Source: Pempheris klunzingeri (Eukaryota > Chordata > Actinopteri > Acropomatiformes > Pempheridae). Taken from it: 64,000 nt of DNA. Position numbers and translations under genes: made by a program. This document shows positions 25,801 through 36,554 of the stretch, one piece after another (within the stretch, counting starts at the first letter, position 1; the number at the start of each line of letters is the position of its first letter). Where the stretch lies: the NCBI RefSeq assembly GCF_042242105.1, contig NC_092030.1, forward strand, positions 3,015,501-3,079,500, read 5' to 3'. The notes beneath the pieces were generated by a model. The model was not told the origin of the DNA. It did no database searches and saw only the letters and a list, made by a program, of their open reading frames with translations.

Positions 25801-28471
25801 CCCTGAAAACCTATTTTCGTAATCAGCTTCTTACAATGAGCCACAGAGTCTTATGCAAACACAAGGTTTAGATCAACCTCAGACCTTTTCCACATTTCAC
25901 ACCTCTCTTTCTCATTCATATTTTCTGTCATTTTCCTCTTCGATCTATCAAAATAAGAACAAAAGTTTCAGCTTTAAAGTGTCAAAGGATGCAGAAAGAA
26001 AGAGCACATGATGGGTTTGTCTGCTCCTCCATGCAGGGCATCAGAGAGCGGCCAACAAACTCCTTCACTCAGGAAGATCTCAATCAGGGATTGATCATCT
26101 ACCGTCAGCAAGCGTCAGGAAGCACCAACGACTCTGTTCTGTTGGAGGCAACCAATGGCGTCACAAAGGCCGGACCCATCAGGCTGGACATCGATATCAT
26201 CCCTATCCTGCTTCCTCTACAGGTACGCAATGTATATCTAGATGTTATATCACCTGGGGAAAAGACAGGAATTACATGGAAAGGGAGAGAAATTGATTTT
26301 TCCACACAGAGGATTACATAAAGGAGGAATTACTCCATCAGTCCATCCCACTTCTAAGTGACCCATCATCTCGTGGTTGAATCTGCAGGTGTCCGACTTG
26401 ACCCTTGATGAGGGCTCGTCTTTGCCACTGACCTCTGACATCATCAAGGTCGCCAATCATCACTTCTCAGGGATGAACTTCCTGTACCAGGTCATCGTTC
26501 CACCGCGATACGGACACTTGGAGCACAGCCGGATCCCTGGGATGCCCATCACTGCTTTCACCCACACCGAGGTTTGACTGAAAGCACACACACATACACG
26601 GGACATTTTTTTAGATTTTAGTTTGGACTGTTCTTTTTGTATGAGGTACATTGTAAAGAGTTTTTAGTTATGGTCCAATAAAGGTTTGTTCATTAGCAAT
26701 GCACATTTCTCGATGCAACACTTTGGTGCCGGACTAAATGTGTTTGATATACAGTAGGTAATAAAAACACAACTTACTAAACTCTTTTCCTCTACTGCTT
26801 TCTTACTTAAGCTCTTCTTGTCAGAGCATCTAAAGATACTTTTTGAAAACACCTTTTAATGATATAAAGAGGCTTGGGAAAGATGTTTACAACTGTTAAC
26901 GTGTTAATATGCTGAGAATCAATATACAGCAGTTCAATTCTGTTTTGTTGACCTATTGGTCTTAGCGGATTACCACAATGACTGCTTGATTACCTGGAAA
27001 TCAGACACAATATCTGACTGATTGAGCATTCATCTCTGTGTAATAACATGCTTAGTGTTGTTCCGCTTGTTATTATTTGTTAGAATCCATGTCCACACAA
27101 AGCCTCTTCTCCTCGCTTCTGTCGTCAGGTGGAACGTGAGTACATCTCCTACATCCACGATGGCAGTGAAACACAAAGAGACAACTTCACCATCGTGGCC
27201 AATCAGACGGAAATCAGGAAGCACAGCCTGCCGTGCACCGTGCACATCAATGTCACACCCGTCAATGATGAGACTCCTGTTGTTGCAACCAATAAGGGTC
27301 TGAAGGTGGGGGGGTGACAATATACCTTATTAGGCAGATTTCATTGCCTTTCAACTGAGATAGACTACCTGTTTCCCCTTCTTCCAGTCTTTATGCTAAG
27401 CTAAGCATAAAATAAGTAGCCAAGTACAGACATGACAGTAACGCCCATCTTCTCACGTAATGAAGTTAATTTCCCAAAGTGTCGAACTATTCCTTTAATA
27501 GCTAAAGCCTCCTGTCCTTTCCTTCCACAGGTGTGGGTGGGTTCAGTGACAGAAATCACCATGAATGATCTTAGTGCAGAGGACTCGGACTCTCTGCCCG
27601 ACTGGCTGGAGTTTGTCGTCACACCCCCCAGCAACGGCCACCTGGCCCTGAAGAGCGCCCCCTCCAGGCACATTCTGAACTTCACCCAGAACCACATACA
27701 AACTGGACAGCTGGTGTTCGTGCACAGTGGTGAGGATATTCCAGTAGTGTCATTTTTATCTTTTTCTAGACTTTTACGGATTCAGGAGTAAATGAAGGAG
27801 CGACCCTGCGGTTTTCTTGACGCTGACCGTGTTCTTGTGTAGGTGCTTTGTCTGGTGGCTTTCACTTCCAGGTGAACGACGGCTTGAACTTCGCCCCTCG
27901 CCAGATCTTCAGCACAACTGCCCACTCTCTGGTCCTCACCCTGCAGAGAAATCATCCAGTGGAGGTTTACCCAGGTGGGGATTTACTATGACAAACCTGG
28001 TTTGACACTTTGGACTCACATAAAGGCAGCCTAATTATAGTGAAAGATGGAAGGAGGGCCTGTGAAGGAGACATTTCACTACTCAAGTTCAATATCTAGA
28101 TGTGGTCTTTGAATTAAATATAATATTAAAATATAATGATAATATAATTACATCCCTGTTTGCTTTTGGCCCATCTACCTTTTTGTGACTGTTTAAATTG
28201 GACGCGTGCTGACGTCTACTAATAATGCATTTAACCAGGACCTGTCACTGTCTTTCCTGTCTCTCACTGGGTTTCTGTTACCTTTAAAGGCTCCGTGACA
28301 CCAATCACTGAGCAGGAGCTTCAGGCCGTAACCAATGATGTCGTCAACGTCAGAAGGAACCACTCTGTGATGTTTTCAGTCACCGCTCCTCCTAAACTTG
28401 GTCGGCTGGTCCGACGCATGCCAGACAACTCTACACAAAACATTACCATGTTCACACAAAGCATGGTACGG

Positions 28472-28514
<43 letters not shown>

Positions 28515-31500
28515 CATCAAATAAAATGATTCCCCTTCTCCCTCCTCATTTCCTCATCTCTGTCTCTCAGGTGAATGATGGAGTTATCCTGTATGATCAG
28601 AACAAGCCAGAGTCGGTGGGATGGTCGGCTGCAGACTCTTTCTCCTTCACTGTGTCCTCCCCTCCTGCTTTCCTTCCTCCACACGCCTTCAACATCTTAA
28701 TCTCCTACCAGGCCAACGAGCATCATGACAGCCCTCAGCGCAGGACCAGACTACTGAACAACGCAGGTACTTTGTGACATTTATAGTAGAGTTGCCCCAG
28801 TTACAGGAGGATAAACTGTGGAAAGACAGGTTATATACATTCCAATGGATAAACTCTTGTTCCAGGAGACTGTAGTTCAATAGGACCAATTGTGGTGTTT
28901 GTATCTGTCGTTCAGGTGCTGTGGTCGCTGAGGGAGGCAGGGTGATGATTGACAATTCCAAACTCGATGCCTCCAATCTCCTTGGCAAAGTCCCAGAGGC
29001 GCACCGGAAAGATCACCATGTCCTGTACCGTGTGATTTCCCTGCCACGCCACGGGGCTCTGTCTGTACAAGGACACAACCTCACCAGGTGCTTGGCTGCA
29101 TTCTTGCTGTCTCAGTCAATATACTGAACACTAAAATAAAGAAGAAGAGTCAAAGCAAATACTGTACATAATATCAGCACAACAACACAGATACTGCAGT
29201 TGAATTAACATTTATCGGATATTTTCATTTGTCATTGTCAAAAAAAAGATGCGTTGTTGAAAATTCACTACTGACTTTAGGGGTGGGATATGACAATTCC
29301 TCTCAGCTTTGATACAGTTCATGGATGGTTTCCATCATCAAGACAACATTTCAAATATGTGAGTGAATAACACGTTCTTTTATATTTGTCTTTTCTCAGG
29401 AACCAACCTGATTTCTCTCAGGTCACCCTAAACAACTTCGGCATCGCATACATCCACGATGACTCGGAGACGACCAGTGACAGCTTCACTTTCCGGGCCT
29501 GGGTGGCTCCCTTGAATCTCTCCTCCTCTTCCTCCTCATCTTCCTTGTCTGCTTTTTCTGCAGAATCCTCCTCCTCCCCTTCTTCCTCCTCCTTTTCCCC
29601 TCTCTATTCAGCCTCACCGTCCTCCCTTTCGTCATTAGATGTGGATTCTCAGCGGCGTGTCAAGGACAACCTGGCAGTGACTGAGATGTTCAACATCACA
29701 GTGACACCAGTCAACGACCAGCCGCCGCTCATCAGGAGCAGAGCCCCGAGCATGAAGGTCATAGTGGGAGAGAGAGTCGTGATTGGACCGGACAGTCTGC
29801 AGGTGGGCCAGTGTTAAGAGAGCAGGTGTAGCTGTGGTAAGGCTGCACAATTATGGTTCAAAATGGGCTGTTTACATGTGCACTCGTATCCCTTATCATA
29901 TATCTTATTCATATCCTTGTATACATGATTCATCAGTATCCAGGTTTTTGATCATCTGTGTGCTGTTGAGTCTTAATGTCACCATGTGCAAAATATAGCT
30001 GTGATACTCCAAAAGCCTGATCATAACCAGGATACTGGTGCACACATAAATGCGTTCAATTCATTTCCTTCCACAAGATTTTATAAAGAGGAATTACGAG
30101 GAGGGGTTTTCTGTGCATACTCTGATTAACCAAACAGCGCTGAAATCTGTTAAAACACAAGCAACAATATTTGAATGTGAATGTTTATTTCTCCTTCTAA
30201 AATAAAACCCTGTCCATCTACATGTCCAGGTTGAGGATCACGACACCCCTCCAGAGGAGCTGCACTATCTTGTGATCAGTAAGCCCAACAATGGCTACCT
30301 GACGCTGGGAGAAAGGCCGGAGCCAGTTACCTCCTTCACCCAGTACGACGTCAACCACGGCCGGCTGCACTTTACACAACAGGTGAAGAGTCGGCCTGCA
30401 AGAATACAAATAAGTCTTGTTTTAGAGATGACTTCTATGATTTTTAGAGCCAGAGCACTTAAAAGTCAACCTATGCAATCTATAGGCTTTTTTTTTCAAT
30501 TTAGTAGTCATTGATTTCCATTCTTTTTACTGTGGTGAAAATCTGATTTAAAACCTGTTTTATGTATGTAACTCATTTGCGTGTCTCATTTTCTTTAAAG
30601 TTGCGTCACTGTTGTGTGATAATGCAGCCGAGAGAAGGGGTTATTTTGGTTGATGTCTTTTTTGTGCTTTCATCCTTCCTCTGTCAGGGAGAGCCCTCAA
30701 CGGGTGTTTTCTACTTAAATGTGACCGACGGTCATCATCGTCCGCTCTACAGGCTGTTTAGCTTGGAGGTGATAAAGCCCTCTGTCTCCATGGTGAACAA
30801 CACTGGCCTGTCATTGGTTCAAGGCAGAACCGCTGTGGTTCTAACAACCAACCAGTTTGCAGCTCAAACCAACGGGCGCAGCCGGGCCAACATCACCTAC
30901 ACAGTCACCAAACACCCTCGCCACGGACGCATTGCTATTAATGACCAGGAAGTTATGAGCTTCTGCCATGAGGACCTGCAGTACGGCCGTGTCGTGTACC
31001 ACATGACTGAGCTCAGCGAATCAGAGGATAGCTTCCAAGTCTCAGTGTCAGCCTCGTCGTCTGGTGTTGACTATGGAAACGTAACAGCACAGACAGTGAA
31101 CGTAACTGTGCGTCCTCTGATCTACCTGAGGGAGCCAGTAAGAGTGCCCAGTGGTATCGCTGTGAAACTGGGGAAGGCCATGGTCGATGCCTCTGAGCTG
31201 GCGAGAATCAGCCGAGTCGACCCGGTCTTTGAGGTTCTATCTCCACCAAAACATGGAAAACTAGTCAAGGTAAAGCTGCTCATTGTAAGCTTTGGATACA
31301 ATTTAAAGGGACATGACATAATGGTGTTTTTATATAAAGTCACAGCCAAGTTTTTAGGTTGTTTTCTTCAAATACAGACTCTCATTGTTGTACATTAATT
31401 TATATACAACTTCTGATAGAGTTAGAGTAAGTACAAACTGCATTGAATTGCTTGTTGGAAACCCCAACATCTGAGCCTTAAGAATCAGGTACTAAACAGC

Positions 31501-32958
31501 TTTGCAGTCTAGTCTTTACTGTCTAGAAGTTATAAAAGCGCATTTGACATTCATCATTTAAAACCCTTCAGTATCTTTGAACAAAGGTCATCAGTAAAAC
31601 CAGCTTAACACTGTCTTAACATATTTATATAATGTTATATTTATATTAATATCATGTCATTTTAAGTTAGTGTGTTTGTTGATGTGTTGATGAAAACTTC
31701 ATCCCAATCAGATCAGTATGCAAATGACAATTATAGAACCTCTGTGACTTGTGTCACTGATAATTGTATCATCTAATTTCACTTCACTGTCTCCTCTTCT
31801 ATGTCTGCGTGTGCATGTATGTAGATGACTTATGACCCTAACCGAGCATCAGAGGTCCTGAAGTCATTTACATTCAGAGATGTGGTGCAGGGCCGCGTCG
31901 CCATCGAGGAGACTCTCAGTGACGGTGTCAACCGGGTCCGTGATAACAAGTCAGCGCTCACAACAGCTCGAGGCCACGCCCCCGCCACACCTCTCAATGA
32001 TTCTTTCATCTTCCTGCTGAAGGCCGGAAACGTCCAGCCAGCGAAGGGCGAGCTTCACTTCACCATCTTTCCCCACCACCAGATGCATCATGGTCCAAGC
32101 ACTTCAAATAAAGCAGACAGCGCAAGTCAAGAACACACGACAACCCGTCTGCCCACACAAAATAAGACCACTGCGGGAGGAGGAAGAGGAGGTGGGCGGG
32201 GGGGATCCACAACACACAGCAGGGTCGGGGTGGGTTTGGCCCCTCACATTTTGTCTCCTAAAAACCACAACAGGACACATCACAGGTTTAGGCCTCACGG
32301 CCGCTGGGGGAACCACACACGCAGTCATGGAGGAAGAACAGCGACTGGCGCAGAGGGAGCAGGAGGGGGTCAAAATCATGCCCCACAACCCCACACTCCT
32401 TCTGTCCCAGACAAAAACAGCCCAAGGAACCCTCCCGACACCCACCCAGTTCACGTAGAGGTCCTCCCTCGCCCCGCCTCTGACCCTCTCCTCATCATCC
32501 TGCCACTGCTGGCCTGCTTGCTCCTCATCATAATCCTCGTAGTTTTGATTCTGGTGTTCCGCCATCGTAAGGAGAAACAGGCCCAGCTTCGGCTCCTCCG
32601 GGAGCTCGCTGCGGTGGCGCTACCCACCGAGGGCAGCCCTTACCTGGGTCGAGCGGAGCAGAGCGTGGCTATGCCCTCTGTGGTAGTCACCCCATTAGGC
32701 CCTGCAAGCTGCCCCACCTCACCCTACCGGCTTCCCGTTGGTCCCAGGAGGAGGAGTCTAGCCCCTGGGATGACTTTCTGGGGGCCATTTGATGCTGAGG
32801 GAGCAGGCGATGATGGGAATAGCAGAGGGGGTAACAGTGATGAAAGAGACGATGTAACTTGTGGCAATGCGCTACCAGCCGTCACTGCAGGATTCAAGGA
32901 CTGTCTGACATCTAGGTCCCCTCCGCCAACTCTTAAACACAACCAGTACTGGGTTTGA
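15027..32958 (+). CDS. cspg4: CSPG4/NG2-like transmembrane proteoglycan, 22 coding exons
   Basis: Exons: 15027-15090, 18640-18803, 19416-20534, 20663-21070, 21153-21274, 21761-21869, 22408-23736, 24252-24344, 24591-25088, 25529-25663, 26037-26222, 26389-26571, 27129-27305, 27531-27729, 27843-27974, 28290-28465, 28571-28766, 28916-29087, 29400-29802, 30230-30382, 30688-31269, 31825-32958. All junctions are GT-AG and in frame (7734 nt, 2577 residues; human CSPG4 has 2322). In order: signal peptide (1 to about 20), two laminin-G domains (about 22-194 and 200-392), CSPG repeats from about 420 to 2290 with motifs such as YVHDDSET, FTQ.D and PVND, a transmembrane helix (2422-2445), and a 132-residue tail ending QYWV, which matches the PDZ ligand of CSPG4. 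Family role: cell-surface chondroitin-sulfate core protein in matrix and growth-factor contacts. The tail and linker differ strongly from human CSPG4, so a cspg4b-type paralogue is possible. Family assignment is secure; orthology is not. Confidence 0.93.
16812..16846. repeat. (CA)n microsatellite in CSPG4-like intron 1
   Basis: A pure CA tract of about 35 bp within the 3.5-kb first intron. Confidence 0.95.
17072..17260 (-). repeat. Teleost dispersed-repeat fragment in intron 1
   Basis: GGCCCAGACTGAAATATCTC and GATGGATTTCCATGAAAAG are hallmark phrases of a repeat common in teleost introns. A partial copy of what I recall as the same family lies at 21965-22195. Strand is arbitrary. Confidence 0.45.
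19416..20534 (+). CDS. cspg4: CSPG4-like exon 3, second half of LamG1 and all of LamG2
   Basis: This 373-codon exon encodes residues 77-449. It carries laminin-G signatures: LFVGG, the FRGCIDEV cysteine near residue 163, a closing cysteine near 194, then LFLGGL, FKGCLREI near 364 and a final VGC. A Thr/Asn-rich linker follows and leads into the first CSPG repeat. In the family these two LamG modules form the membrane-distal N-terminus. Confidence 0.9.
21965..22195 (-). repeat. Teleost dispersed-repeat fragment in intron 6
   Basis: ATGTTAAACTAAAATGGTGA, GTGAGCATGTTAACATGC and CACAGAGGCGCCAACATGG are characteristic of the same recalled teleost repeat family as 17072-17260, here representing its other half. 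It is intronic and non-coding. Confidence 0.45.
22408..23736 (+). CDS. cspg4: CSPG4-like exon 7, block of CSPG repeats
   Basis: This is the largest CSPG-repeat exon (443 codons, residues 663-1105) and covers roughly three repeats. Recognisable repeat elements are a strand ending in GELQ or GQL, an FSQ or FTN segment before an acidic helix, and a YVHDDSE closing motif followed by VNDQ. Several N-x-S/T sequons are present, as expected for an extracellular region. Human CSPG4 also has a large exon in this region. Confidence 0.88.
24021..24090 (+). repeat. (AGAATC)n tract with TTTATTG repeat tail
   Basis: About five AGAATC hexamers run into ATTTATTGTCATCATACAGC. The AGAATC array next to TTTATTG is a familiar teleost retroposon or MITE boundary. 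It lies in CSPG4-like intron 7. Confidence 0.5.
27360..27502 (+). repeat. Teleost dispersed-repeat fragment in intron 13
   Basis: TTCCAGTCTTTATGCTAAGC, GACATGACAGTAACG and CGAACTATTCCTTTAA match a well-spread teleost repeat as I recall it. It fills most of the 225-bp intron between exons 13 and 14. Confidence 0.45.
28473..28510. repeat. (TG)n microsatellite in CSPG4-like intron 16
   Basis: A 38-bp TG tract starting only 7 bp after the exon 16 donor (28466) and filling much of a 105-bp intron. Length change here could affect splicing of that short intron. Confidence 0.95.
29400..29802 (+). CDS. cspg4: CSPG4-like exon 19 with Ser-rich insertion
   Basis: The exon encodes residues 1821-1955. 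A conserved YIHDDSETTSD motif is followed by FRAWVAPLNL, then about 40 residues that are mostly serine with Leu, Phe, Ala and Pro, and then the repeat resumes with EMFNITVTPVNDQPP. The serine tract is encoded by TCC/TCT-rich DNA at about 29519-29640, suggesting expansion of a pyrimidine-rich simple sequence. It stays in frame with both flanks, so it looks translated rather than intronic. Confidence 0.85.
31825..32958 (+). CDS. cspg4: CSPG4-like last exon: linker, transmembrane helix, cytoplasmic tail
   Basis: This exon encodes residues 2201-2577. After the end of the last CSPG repeat comes a long low-complexity linker rich in Gly, Arg, His, Thr and Asn (32090-32480). A 24-residue hydrophobic helix follows (32488-32559), then a basic stop-transfer HRKEKQ and a tail ending in NQYWV. 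The stop codon is TGA at 32956-32958. Human CSPG4 has a tail of about 76 residues; this one is 132. Confidence 0.9.
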   Translation: MTYDPNRASEVLKSFTFRDVVQGRVAIEETLSDGVNRVRDNKSALTTARGHAPATPLNDSFIFLLKAGNVQPAKGELHFTIFPHHQMHHGPSTSNKADSASQEHTTTRLPTQNKTTAGGGRGGGRGGSTTHSRVGVGLAPHILSPKNHNRTHHRFRPHGRWGNHTRSHGGRTATGAEGAGGGQNHAPQPHTPSVPDKNSPRNPPDTHPVHVEVLPRPASDPLLIILPLLACLLLIIILVVLILVFRHRKEKQAQLRLLRELAAVALPTEGSPYLGRAEQSVAMPSVVVTPLGPASCPTSPYRLPVGPRRRSLAPGMTFWGPFDAEGAGDDGNSRGGNSDERDDVTCGNALPAVTAGFKDCLTSRSPPPTLKHNQYWV

Positions 32959-33945
32959 TGAAAGTAATTCAAAGGAAAACTGTGCCTTAGAGGTGTATTC
33001 ATGGTGTCAAGGGTATGAATGGCATGTGTGGACCCTCCAGGGGACACATATAGTCAACTAAGGCACATCTGACCGCTAGGAACTTTTTAAAGAGGACCAA
33101 AGATGCACATTTGTTGAAGAAATAGTTCCTTTTTGTGTAGGAAGTGTATGATCGCCATTGTATTTAAGCCATTTCACTGAACCAACTTGAACTGAACAGT
33201 AACTGTACTTATTGTATCTGGAAGACATCACCCAGCTGTGTGGGAGGTCTAAGGGACTATTCAAAGTAATCTACTAGTCCTGCTTAGGCAGCTGTTTGTC
33301 GTTGCTCTTTCAAGGTATTTTTCAGTTTTTGCAAAACTTTGCTGCGATGGCTGACCACCACTGGTTCCTTAATACAAAGATACCATTTTTATAACCACCA
33401 GTGTGACTGATTCCTCAAAACACTGGTTTTAACTTCTTGTGATGAAAACAGTATTATATTTTTGGATCTGTTGCTGAACAAGGAAGTGAAACTTAGACCG
33501 AGGTTTATTGCATTTACTGTAAAGGTAGTGAGATTTAATGTAGCTTAAGTTAAGTTAGCTCAAAGTGTGACTCCTCATTACTGTAACTGTACAGAGTCGA
33601 TGTGCTACTTCTTCGGAGCCATGATTGTCAGCTGGTAGATCATAGTGACCGTTCGTACTGTAAAGCCTCTAAGTCCATGCATGCTAACTATTTTTATAAC
33701 GTTCACCCCTCACGCACAGGTGTCAATCATTGTTCTGCACTTTTCTTAATCATTGTCTGTTTGGCAGCGAGCTGTCAAGTAACTATTTCTGGTAGTGATA
33801 CAGTATTAACTCACAGTGAGATGTAAAGACAGAAGTAGTTTCCTCGGTTCTTTATCAACTTCAACATTTGACCCCTGTCATGCCAGCCTCTGTTTGCCAC
33901 GCACTGTGAAAGATTTATTTTTAATAAATGATATTTCTTAAAGAC
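32959..33945 (+). other. cspg4: 3' UTR of the CSPG4-like gene with polyadenylation signal
   Basis: The AT-leaning non-coding stretch after the stop codon contains AATAAA at 33923-33928, followed by GT-rich sequence (GTCTGTGTGTTT). This is the first good signal downstream, giving a 3' UTR of about 1 kb. The exact cleavage site is inferred. Confidence 0.6.
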
Positions 33946-35656
33946 GTCTGTGTGTTTAGCTCAGCGATCTTCCTTTTGTGCAATGTTTTTGCTCCATTAA
34001 TGATCAGCAGCAACAGGCGGTCCATTTGATAACAATGAGGATGCACATATTAAAAGCTGAGCAAATGTTTGACAATTACATAGCCGTCTTTAGGTTTTAT
34101 ATAACTTCAGAGCCATTCAATAATCAAAAGAAAACAACATTTTGTTATTTAAGTCAGTACTTCAAACGTGTGTTGTCCCATATATGCATCACCACACTAG
34201 CTGCATACAGATATTGTCCTGAATCAGTGATCTAAGCTTGTATATATATTGTATAGCGTGTATATAAAGTCTGACTTTAATTCTGTGTGTTTGTAAATGT
34301 TTCAGATTACCTCGTGGGCAACCTGACCAACACACACGATGCTTAATGGATAAGGTGCAGCATTTAGAGAGCAAAATAGCAGGAGAATTTACTTTCTTGT
34401 ACTGTATAAGGTGGAAGGAAATATCTTGAAAACCCTAATCTGTAGAGAACAATTATGAGTTGAAATTATTGGCTGATTCAGATGAGCCAAGAACAATCAC
34501 TCGAAATGAAAAACCAGTAAAGAAGAAAATAAAAGCATGGAGGAGAGGAGAACAGGGTTGGCCTTAATAATGAACAGCCTGCGACTGCAGTAACCTGACC
34601 TGCAGTCTGAGAACTCTGGTGTCAGATATCAGGGACTGGACTGCTGCTGCCTCAGCATGAAAAACAAATAGCATGCTTCCCTTCAGGAAACCTTTACAAT
34701 GACAACACACAGAACACAGATTTTTATGAAAATATGATGGAGCAGGTGTGTTGTTTAAAGACAGTGGGTGTAATTTGAAGAGATAATCTGACATTTTGGG
34801 TGATTTGACCAGCTTTTATGTATATTTTCTGGAAAATGTACATTCAAAAAAAGTTTTTTTTTAATTGTCTGAGGTATGGACACATGGTATTTAAATTTTT
34901 ACTTTGTATGCTTACTGTGCAATGCACTATTATTAGCAACAAAATGTGGGTGAAATCAATTGACAGTGGACATGTGACAACCTGAATATGAGCAAAACAT
35001 TAATATTCATCACACCATCCATTGAAAGACACAGAACAGCCTGATAAAACTACAATATAAGTTATATTTAAGGAAAACATTCAACAATACAGGTATATAT
35101 GATTGACATAAATTCAACTCTCATGTATTTACTGAGATGCTGTTAATAAACAGTTTCATTGTGGTGAAACATGTGTTTCTAAGAAGCACTGTTAACAACC
35201 AGGCTGGTGGTTTTGTCCTATTGTAAGTCTCACCTGACATTTCAACATTTAGATATTGAGATACTCAGCAGCACTACATACTGTAGTGTAATGCATTCAA
35301 TTAATTGTCTCAGTTATCTACTGCACGGTAAAGTTTTCCTATTTTTGGGGGACACGCTGGTCATATTTACCAAATCCTTATCTTCCCTCTGCATGTCGTG
35401 CACGTGCACGAATGACCTGCTGATTAAAGTCAGGAGTTGCTCTTTGAGTCAGGCTCATTAAATCAGTACAGGATGTTGTTCGTTGAAAGTCACTGCAGGA
35501 TACCAATTTTCATTAAAAAGCTTTTTCTAGCCCAGCGTCACTGTTGTGTTCTGGGAGCTTATTTTGGTTACGCATTGGTTTAACAAGAATGTTTTAGCTT
35601 AGCAGGTTAGCATCCCGAGAAGAGCAACTATCTTTAAAGCCACTATATGTACAATT
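33946..35656. other. Intergenic stretch between the CSPG4-like gene and the Tc1 copy
   Basis: AT-rich DNA without recognisable genes. ORFs are short and lack domains. The palindromic GTGCACGTGCAC at about 35398-35409 is the only conspicuous short motif. Confidence 0.5.
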
Positions 35657-35658
35657 TA

Positions 35659-36552
35659 CAGTGGCAAGAAAATGTATGTGAACCTTATAGAATTTCATGG
35701 TTTTCTGCATTAATTTGTCATAAAATGTGACCTGATCGTTGTATAAGTCAAGGGTACGGACAAATATAACGTGCCTAAAATAATAACACAATCTGATCTT
35801 TCATGTCTTTAATAAGAACAACCATAAAAACCTCATAGTGCGAGTGGAAAAAATATGTGAACCCTTGAGTTGATAACCTCAAAAAAGCTAATTGGAGTCA
35901 GGTGTTAGCATACCTGGAGTCTTGTTAAGTAAATGAGTTTGGAGGTGTGGACTAGAGCTACTTTGACCATAAAAACCACTCAAAGCTTTTGAGTTTGCTC
36001 CGCACAACAAGAATACGCTTATGTGAGCCATGCCTCGCCAAAAAGAGCTTTCAGAGGATCTACGATCAAGAATTGTTGATTTGCATAAAGCTTGAAAGGG
36101 TTACAAAGTGATGTCAAAGACTTTAGAAATTCACTACAGTCTACAACTGGAGACACTTTGGGACTGTGGCTACTCTACCAAGAAGTGGGTGCCCAGTCAA
36201 AATGACCCCAAGAGCACAACGAAGGAAGAATGGGTTAAAATCCCTCCTGAACGATGTGCAGGTCTGATCCACAGCTACAGGAAGCGCCTGGTTGAGGTTA
36301 TTGCTGCCAAGGGGGGGGTCAACCAGTTATTAATTCTAAGGGTTCACTTACTTTTTCCACTACCATTCTGAATGTTGAATGAGTGTGTTCAACAAAGACA
36401 TGAAAGATCAGATTTTTTCTCGTGTTATTATTTCAGGCACATTATATTTGTCAGTCCTCTTGACTTATACGAAGATCAGATCACATTTTATGACAAATTA
36501 ATGCAGAAAACCATGAAATTCCAAAAGGTTCACATACTTTTTCTTGCCACTG
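35659..36552 (+). mobile_element. Internally deleted Tc1/mariner-like DNA transposon
   Basis: An 894-bp element is flanked by TA target duplications (35657-35658 and 36553-36554). Both ends carry the inverted repeat CAGTGGCAAGAAAA, and similarity between the inverted ends extends inward for about 170 bp, the IR/DR style of Tc1 elements. Inside, an ATG at 36030 starts a Tc1-type helix-turn-helix N-terminus (PRQKELSEDLRSRIVD) that soon meets TGA. After a large gap, a C-terminal remnant (EEWVKIPPERCAGLIHSY) lies at about 36220-36300. The middle with the catalytic residues is missing, so the copy is non-autonomous. Confidence 0.85.
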
Positions 36553-36554
36553 TA

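Noticed and set aside
32104..32565. 153-residue minus-strand ORF inside the last CSPG4-like exon
   Set aside because: It is a shadow of the coding strand in a GC-rich low-complexity part.
36030..36371. Tc1 transposase as a functional gene
   Set aside because: The frame has an early TGA and the catalytic middle is missing, so it was annotated only as part of the mobile element.
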